Positions 57,613 through 64,000 of a stretch of DNA of 64,000 bases are shown one piece after another (positions within the stretch are counted from its first letter, which is position 1; each line of letters begins with the position of its first letter). The position numbers and the translations under genes were made by a program. The notes beneath the pieces are model-generated. The model was not told where the DNA came from, made no database searches, and was given only the letters and a program-made list of their open reading frames with translations. The stretch comes from Panaeolus papilionaceus (lineage: Eukaryota; Basidiomycota; Agaricomycetes; Agaricales), in NCBI GenBank assembly GCA_015501605.1, contig JADNRZ010000002.1, positions 2,604,001 through 2,668,000 of the forward strand, written 5' to 3'.

Positions 57613-60600
57613 TCAAGTAGAAGGGTCAGAATAATTATTACCACCAGTAGGTCCGTGTATACGCGGTGGATGGACGAACGCCGTAGACCCGTTCCACTGA
57701 ACCTGGTGCTGAGATGCTGCGTAGTCTGATTTGGCGCCTTGGCGGCGATAGAGGGGTGCAGGTGTGAATGTAGTCCCATCATATCCGCGATATGAGACGG
57801 ATGGTCTGTGGTGGTTCGCCACCTGCGGAGGCGATGTGAACGGAAACATTGCATGGTTTCTAGCTCTGTGTTGCGTTGAAGTATTTGGCTCGGGTGCGGT
57901 TGTGGACGTTTGATTGTTTGTTTCGTAGGTTGAATGGTGAACGGGAAGGGGCGCTCCAAATCGAGGGACGTTCAATATATGAGGACCGTGGGGAGCTTGC
58001 GTAGAACCTCCCGAAGCTGCTGCGAGGTACTGATCCAAGGCTTCTGGTTGATAGACGGCGATCAATGTCCCCTGGTCATTCTGCATGAAACCAGTGGGGA
58101 CCAGAGGAGCTTGCGGATTTACTTGCAAATGGCCTGTTGGCTCCGTCGCTGGTAGAAAGGGAAATACAGGGTACGGGATGTAAGGCTGCTGCGCATTTGA
58201 CATGAGCTGGTAAGGGAGTCACTCACAGGGTACATCCCAGAATGGGACCAACTTTGACGACTTGTAGCAGACGGCCCACTTGCTTCCGAAGCTGGTGGGG
58301 TGATCAACCTTTGACCATGAGCTGGATGAGAATTATAAGGCGGATACGGTCCAAAGTAGGGTAGTTGGTATGCCCCAGATATCAAAGGGGGGTGCGCCCA
58401 CGGGACAGACGGATAGAATGGTGCGTTGTGGTACCCCGACTGATAGGCACTCCCAGACATAGAAACACCAGTGACCGATGCTGAAGAACCTAGAGATGAA
58501 GGGGGCGGTGTTGGGGAGTCGAGTTCATCGTACCATTCACGGTATGTCTCTGGCTCCTTGTCGGGTATCTCGGAAGAGGACGCCTCCCCCAGTATGTCAT
58601 GCATACCCGAGATAGGCGCGTTGGGTATTGTTGCTGTTTCGGAAAGTGAATTGATCGAGGGCGAAGAAAGATGATTCCCTCCAAAGTTGTCTAACAACTT
58701 GTCGTGACCCTTGTTTGCAACTGGAGGGGCCGCTAGCCTTTCGAAGCCAGGCCTCATAAACCGTCTCTGAAACGGCATGGGGTTATGGAACAATCTGCCA
58801 CGACCACGACCAGGCCTCCAGATGTTCCTTGTTGGATTACATTCCCGCAGTTGAACGCGCATCGTCCGGCCTTCGTGAACCCGGTTATGCTAGCAAACAA
58901 TGTGAGCGACAGTAAGAGTGTGTGAGTATACAACAAAATACCTCTTCTGATACGGCACGGGCTGGAGCTTCGACATTGTCAAACTTTACGAAAGCAAAAC
59001 CAGCACAAGAATTCACTACAACAGCACGTCATTGAATACAAGACCACTATCGTCGATGACAAAAAGTTCACTCACTCGGACGAACAATCTTGACGCTTTC
59101 CAGTCCACCAAATCGGGAGAAGAATGTTTTTAGTTTATCTTCGTTCCAAGCTCCAGGTCCGAATAACTCTAGTCCCCCAACGAAGAGCGCCGTAGGATCA
59201 GTGACCCTTTCACGATGCTGTGACTCAGAAAAAGCATCGTCTTTGGGAGATTCGGCATCTTCCAAGGTTCTGGGTGTAATCGGGTATTGTGAACCTGGCG
59301 TAATGGGAGTGATAGATGATGCGTCGAGAGACGGTGTGTCCGGTATGTAGAGCAATTCCTGAAGATCATTTTGTTGTGAGATATCAGACAAGCCCTTCAC
59401 GGGAGCTGAATTAGATTCAGTCGTCGCATTATGAACCTTAGTTGAGGCGGAAGACGGAAGAGTTTCGCTGACTGGGGTGTGTGTTTGTTGCCGAGACACT
59501 TCGGAGCGATCAAGGTTGGGTGTCTCCGTGAGGGTTGCTGATGCTGCAGATTCAGTCTCTGCAGATTCAGGTTTAACACGTTCCACAGATGTGCATGCTT
59601 CAAATCTCTGTTTCTGGAACGGTGCGACGTTGATGGGCTTTGGGCGGTTGTACATGCGCCTTGTAAAAATAAAAATTCAAAACTATTAAGTTCCCAGTTC
59701 AGATAAAGATCTCCAGCAGGTATATACTTACCCGTACACTGGGTGATGGGGGATACGCATGGTTTGGTAGAGTGGAAAGCTTACTTGTGGGTTGAAGCGA
59801 TTAGCGAAGACTGGGCCAGTAGTCGACAACGGCTGATGTGCCCAGGTCACGGTTAGATGGGGGATACGACGTAGAGTCTGCACGATCATTGAAGATGAGG
59901 TATCGAACAAGGGCAAGCAGGTAGAGAATGATATTACCATAAGAGCGCTAACACAGTCGTCTCTATGTTCCCATTTGATCTCCCAGCAGAGAGGGTCCAT
60001 GATGGGCGACCGAGGCGCGTTGTGTGGAAAGGGAAGATGCACGTCAGAGTGTCCAGACTGATTTTGGGCATGTTCTGGGCACGCAACATAAGCAACGAAC
60101 AGTAAACCAGAAGAGGCACAGATATCATTACCTTCTGCTTTATTGAATCGGAAAAGTGAAAAACTCTCCAGTTTTCCGAAGTACGATGCCATGTTTTGTA
60201 AAGCCTGCGTGATGTGAGCAACACAATAGCGAGAGGATAAGGGAAAATAACCTCTTTATCGAATTGAAGTGGGTTCATGAAAAAGACATGATCGGTTGTT
60301 GGTTGTGGTGCTGAGTTACAGGTGTTTTCCGTGTCAATTGCCTCGACATTGTAAACAATGGCATGAAACCTACATAAAAATGGAAGTCAGACGCGGGTGT
60401 GAATGATAAGCAAGTGCATACCAACCGGGAGTTTTTTTGTTTACAGATTCTAATGGCATGGGGTAGCTCAAGTTCCATTTCCACGACACGCATATCTGGT
60501 GCAGTAATTTTCTCGAGGGATGGCTGCCGGACAGGCTGAGTCGGCGTTCTAAACGGCTGAAAGTTAGATGAATTCGCGACATGTCAGATTAACGTACCGA

Positions 60601-61163
60601 TAGGACACCAACAGAGTCCTAAATGCTCGGGCAGGTTCATAACGGAGAGTTCGCCCTAAAAAGGGTTTAGGTGCTGTCGAATGCAATGTTTGAATTAATC
60701 TAGTGGCGGAGGCTGCGTTCTGGAGATTGCGATGAATTAGATGATACAATAGATGGATGAACGGATGGTAGATGTTACCTCGCACTGCACAAAAGCGCAT
60801 ACACCTCCTTTAGAATCTCTGACTACCTTGATATTTTTTATTTCGGTATGCTCTGATAAATGTTCCATAAGCATCCTCGTTAAATCAGTCTGGTCGATAT
60901 TGGATGGAAGACTTGGGCGTCGGATCAGAAAGTTGAACAAGCGGCGCATATATGAAGACACACCTGCCGACGAACACACTGGCATCATGAGGAAGTCTGT
61001 CCTCCCTAGTTCGAGAAGGAAAAGGAACACCTTGGCCGAGCATTACCCTGTCTTGGTGATGTTGAGGAGGTGGGATTGGGCGATGATAAGGGTTGTTAAT
61101 GGAATGAGGCATATCAGGACGATGTGGCCAAAGGCGGGGGTTTGAAAAAAGTTTTTGGGGCAT
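57613..61163 (-). CDS. Large RRM RNA-binding protein (982 aa)
   Basis: Twelve exons: 60964-61163, 60779-60911, 60598-60719, 60426-60548, 60252-60369, 60132-60204, 59938-60074, 59732-59877, 59076-59659, 58942-59015, 58227-58889, 57613-58188. The first RRM starts near residue 62: ASVFVGSLPSNIDQTDLTRM, VVRDSKGGVCAFVQCENAAS. A middle part (LPHAIRICKQKNSRFHAIVY, FRFNKAEGEHAQNQSGHSD) looks like degenerate RRM or linker. The last RRM (about 505-590): TALFVGGLELFGPGAWNEDK, NSCAGFAFVKFDNVEAPARA. An RG-type patch (RPGRGRGRLFHNP) and a long Pro/Ser/Tyr tail follow. It should bind RNA; the target is unknown. The 38-41 nt intron at 58186-58226 is the least sure joint. Confidence 0.82.
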
Positions 61164-62335
61164 TTTACGAAAGGTTTGGTCTTTGTGGATGTTAGTTGAA
61201 ATATGAAATGAGTTGAAATTAAGATAAAAATTAAAATAAAACTATTCACCATTTATTTTTTCTTTTTCTTTTACTTTGTCACATTAACTGCCACGTTCCG
61301 CGTTCACCCAGACCCTCAGCCTGATAACCTGTGCACAAAGGCACCAACCACCAGAAGCAACAACGATCTCATCGGTGCTTCATCAACGAGCAGCTTTCTT
61401 TGCTGTCATGTCACACCTTCTGTACAACCTTTTCTTTCCTCCACTCCACAAGATCAGTGGTATGAAATTGTTCCTCGAAAGTATGCTTCATGAGACATAA
61501 AATGGTCAAAAAACAAAAAACAAAAAAAAAAAAAAAAAAAAAAAAAAAACCAATAGAATTCCACAGATAGTCCAAGACAGTGCAAGCGCTTGATGAGAGA
61601 CTTTTAAGAGAGCAAAGTGAACAAGGGAGTATCAACCTAGTTGGTTCCAGCTATTGCCTTCGAAAGCTCCAGCTTCTCATCAATTTAAACTGCCATCACT
61701 AGCGAGTAGTCCACAATTAAGATCCATAGTAAACAAGAGAAGCGATAGATTTCATTGAATATTGGCACAGAAATCGTTCGAAGTATGGAACCTGTGAGGA
61801 ACCGAGGACCTACAACTGAATAGTCGGCCCCGAAAGAGTGTTTTGTTGACATGGTTCAACCGCGGATATAAAGCTCTTGAAAGGGACTTGTCAATGCCAA
61901 AGTAGAAGAGAAGCAAATTAGGTGTTTGGCAACTTCAGTATAGTGTAAGCTTTTACTAGCCAGAGAAAAGACTCAGGTCATGGTGGCACGATTCCGGTGA
62001 GTAGGACCTCCAGAGATTGAGTAACCGATCCAGCCACATTATAATAAACAGGCTAAGCTCGCTTCCCCACAAAAATCTAAACAGAGTAGATCTAACACTA
62101 GGTTGAACACAATAACAGATTGTATGAGGTGGTGGTAGTACGATTGAACAATCTCTCACCCAAAAAAGTCTGTTTGTGACAATTGTGATTCGTGATGTTC
62201 GCGACATCACACAACAGGTCCAATACCATCTGTAACAGAAAATCTCCCTTCACCTCGATCTACGATCCAGACAATCCATTAGCATCACCTCTTTCCTTTG
62301 ATTTTGACAGTCTCCCCTCAAAATAACAATTCAAC
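61164..62335. other. Divergent region upstream of the RRM gene and RPB6, with poly-A run
   Basis: 1.17 kb between two start codons. It contains a long A run near 61522-61549 in an AC-poor, A-rich stretch (61500-61550). There is no coding signal. The RPB6-proximal 120 bp is pyrimidine-rich, as in many ribosomal and polymerase gene promoters of fungi. Confidence 0.45.
61522..61549. repeat. Poly-A run
   Basis: About 28 A residues in a row, preceded by a few AAAAAAC units. A transcript poly-A tail inserted by retroposition is possible, but no body with coding character precedes it. Confidence 0.7.
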
Positions 62336-62982
62336 ATGTCTGACGACGAATATGGCGCTGGTGGAGGGGATTATGATTACGACGCTGGAGGGTACGTCTT
62401 ATCCACCTTTTTCTTACCCTTTTGCTCACATTGTCTTGGTATTTTTCTAGTTTCGGCGAAGAAACTTTTGTAGGCACTTGTATCATCGTTTAATATCATC
62501 TCCTTCATTGTATTTTCACAGGACGACAATTTTGACCTGCTGGGCAACGAAAATGGACAAGGAGACCAAGCCGACGAAGGTGGTGCTGAAACTGCTCATG
62601 ATCCCGCTAATGGTGCGGATGGCGACCAAGAAATGGGAAACAACGATGCTGCAGCAGCGCCTACGACGATAAACGGAGATCGACAGCCCAATAAAGTTCG
62701 AGTCACAACACCGTATCTCACAAAGTACGAACGTGCTCGAATACTGGGAACTAGGGCCTTGCAGATCAGGTTGGTCAACATCTGCATTACGCAGCGCTAT
62801 TGCTGACCATGTCGAACTATAGTATGAATGCCCCTGTTTTGGTTCCGCTAGATGGCGAAACGGATGCTCTCCAGATCGCCATTAAGGAGCTTTCCCAGCG
62901 AAAAATTCCACTCGTTATCCGAAGATATCTTCCTGATGGTAGTTTTGAGGACTGGAGCGTCTCAGAATTGATTACCGACTGA
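62336..62982 (+). CDS. RPB6: Shared RNA polymerase I/II/III subunit Rpb6 (ABC23)
   Basis: Four exons: 62336-62391, 62451-62469, 62522-62769, 62823-62982; 160 residues, like other Rpb6 proteins. The N-terminal half is acidic and Asp/Gly-rich ([39 protein letters not shown]). The C-terminal half is strongly conserved: [40 protein letters not shown], and [20 protein letters not shown]. It sits at the clamp base of all three nuclear polymerases. Exon 2 is only 19 nt (62451-62469, encoding FGEETF plus one base), making this gene prone to misannotation. The ATG is the first in the frame and matches the known start. Confidence 0.95.
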
Positions 62983-63126
62983 TTTGCTTTAGTGTTTTTT
63001 TTTTGTGCCTGTTGTCATTGGTTTCACTCTTTCTTTTTATTACCCGTAGTTTATATTCCTGCTTGCGCCATACCACATATCACGGCGCTTAACCAACACA
63101 GAATAATATTCAGTGTGTCACAAATC

Positions 63127-63132
63127 AATAAA
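63127..63132 (+). terminator. Probable polyadenylation signal AATAAA
   Basis: A perfect AATAAA 145 bp after the RPB6 stop, in A/T-rich sequence. Confidence 0.45.
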
Positions 63133-63195
63133 AGTATAATTTACAAATTGAACAATGGACATAACAAAAACATAAAAGCAAAACGACATAATGCA

Positions 63196-63999
63196 CTACG
63201 ACCTCGTGGCAAGCTCGACAACCACTTTCTTTCGGGTTCTTGTTACTATTGCACGCTTGGTTGTAGATCGTGCAGGTTTCATGGTCTTTGTGACAGGTGC
63301 TTTCGGGCGGAGTGGTGACACATCGCCCAATTCTTGCATCGAAATATCCGCCAAGCTGATATTCATGGGGCTGTTTTCGACTTCACGAGACGCCTTTGGT
63401 CGAGAGGGGGTTTTAGGACCAGAACCAAACACATCGTCGGCATCGCGCATAGATAGGTCGTTGACACAAATGCTAATGTCCATCTTAGACAGTTCGACCT
63501 CTTCCTCAGCTTCAGGTGCAGCAACTTTGTTGGTGGCATTTCCAAACAGCAGTTTACCACTACCTTCAGGCAATGTTGACTCCAATAGCTTGGTACCTGA
63601 TCGCTTCTTGGAAGGGCTAGACTCTTTGTCATCGTAATGCGAAGACTTCGCCCGACGTTTGCTGGGTGTCTGAGGTGCGCTCTTGGTAGTGTTGTCGTTG
63701 GGGGGAGGCTCTTGAGGTGTGGGTGGGCGATTTTCCTTTCGTGGTTTCTGTGCTTTCGCCTTGGAAGTCGTAGATTTGATGACCTTGAGGGCACCAGGCG
63801 CAACATTCTCCGTGTCAGCGGCCACAAGAGTTTGCTGAATTTCCCAGTCTGCAGGTCGCATCTTCTTCCAGTCCTCCAAGACCTTGGCTGACCACGCGTC
63901 AGACTCTCCAGAGATATGATAATCGATGACGTCGCTCCATTCCGCACCTGGCGGTGTCTTGTTGACAAAGAGGACTTTGTAGGGTTTCTTCGATGGTGA
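63196..63999 (-). CDS. Unknown Lys/Ser/Pro-rich nuclear-type protein, C-terminal part
   Basis: The frame is open from the right edge of the window to the TAG at 63196-63198, so the gene begins outside; 267 residues are visible. The sequence opens SPSKKPYKVLFVNKTPPGAEW, then WSAKVLEDWKKMRPADWEIQ, a probable folded part. The rest is basic and disordered with TP/SP sites (NRPPTPQEPPP, SAPQTPSKRRAKSS), short acidic helices (AEEEVELSKMDISICVND, SPMNISLADISMQELGDVSP) and a Lys/Arg-rich tail (STTKRAIVTRTRKKVVVE). Many SPK-type signals suggest a nuclear protein under CDK control. I cannot name it. It converges on RPB6 with 213 bp between stops. Confidence 0.6.
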   Translation of the reverse strand, partial: SPSKKPYKVLFVNKTPPGAEWSDVIDYHISGESDAWSAKVLEDWKKMRPADWEIQQTLVAADTENVAPGALKVIKSTTSKAKAQKPRKENRPPTPQEPPPNDNTTKSAPQTPSKRRAKSSHYDDKESSPSKKRSGTKLLESTLPEGSGKLLFGNATNKVAAPEAEEEVELSKMDISICVNDLSMRDADDVFGSGPKTPSRPKASREVENSPMNISLADISMQELGDVSPLRPKAPVTKTMKPARSTTKRAIVTRTRKKVVVELATRS

Positions 64000-64000
64000 G

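Noticed and set aside
59742..59784. An extra intron at GTAAGC (59784 downward) in the RRM gene
   Set aside because: Reading through keeps an open frame (VSFPLYQTMRIPHHPVYG), while splicing here would break the phase with the next exon.
61522..61549. Poly-A tail of a retroposed gene copy
   Set aside because: No coding remnant, target-site duplication or element body could be seen next to the A run.
1..64000. tRNA, rRNA, CRISPR, phage or biosynthetic cluster
   Set aside because: By eye no B-box/A-box pairs with a foldable cloverleaf, no rRNA text, no spaced repeats, no phage genes, and no PKS, NRPS or terpene synthase were found. A tRNAscan and Rfam run would settle the RNA point.

Overview
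The window looks like a gene-dense stretch of nuclear DNA from a basidiomycete fungus, most probably an agaricomycete mushroom. The evidence is about 126 short introns (mostly 45-65 nt, GT..AG, often with a CTAAC- or CTGAC-like branch site), compact intergenic spaces, single-copy eukaryotic housekeeping genes on both strands, and several Ser/Pro-rich or secreted families typical of Agaricomycetes. I see no transposon, rRNA, tRNA, CRISPR or bacterial feature. I hand-spliced every gene; in each complete model the exon lengths sum to a multiple of three and the frames agree across the junctions. No species is claimed.

Layout. 1-7.2 kb: the end of a C-N hydrolase/apolipoprotein N-acyltransferase-like membrane protein, two small unknown genes, and a 1502-residue protein with a very long Arg/Glu tract. 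7.7-16.9 kb: ADE5,7 (purine synthesis), an ankyrin plus CCCH zinc-finger protein, NAD-dependent glycerol-3-phosphate dehydrogenase with two micro-exons, and the Golgi t-SNARE SED5. 17-25.4 kb: NOP6, an unknown Ser-rich protein, an MGST3-like MAPEG enzyme, RRB1 and an unrecognised 249-residue protein. 25.8-33.4 kb: TAF1, the pH regulator PacC/Rim101 and a myosin regulatory light chain. 34.4-44.1 kb is the more accessory part: an AYR1-like reductase, a decaying cupredoxin-like gene, a secreted Asn-rich protein and a secreted PI-PLC-like protein, separated by long non-coding stretches. 44.2-55 kb: UTP11, a zinc-binding WRKY/GCM1-like protein, LSB5, mitochondrial seryl-tRNA synthetase, RFC4, CFD1 and an unknown Ser-rich protein. 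57.6-64 kb: a 982-residue RRM protein, RPB6, and the 3' part of an unknown gene.

The genes do not form one pathway. Several serve ribosome and RNA polymerase production (NOP6, RRB1, UTP11, RPB6, TAF1), and some divergent pairs share short promoters (SerRS/RFC4, 142 bp; UTP11/zinc-finger gene, 132 bp; GPD/SED5, 231 bp).

I did not find a clearly new multi-gene system. The most unusual points are gene-structure oddities (a possible 5-nt exon, 19-25 nt exons, a 38-nt intron, tandem acceptors), a pseudogene with three separate lesions, an about 500-bp nearly pure pyrimidine strand inside a coding region, and two long empty gaps between convergent genes.
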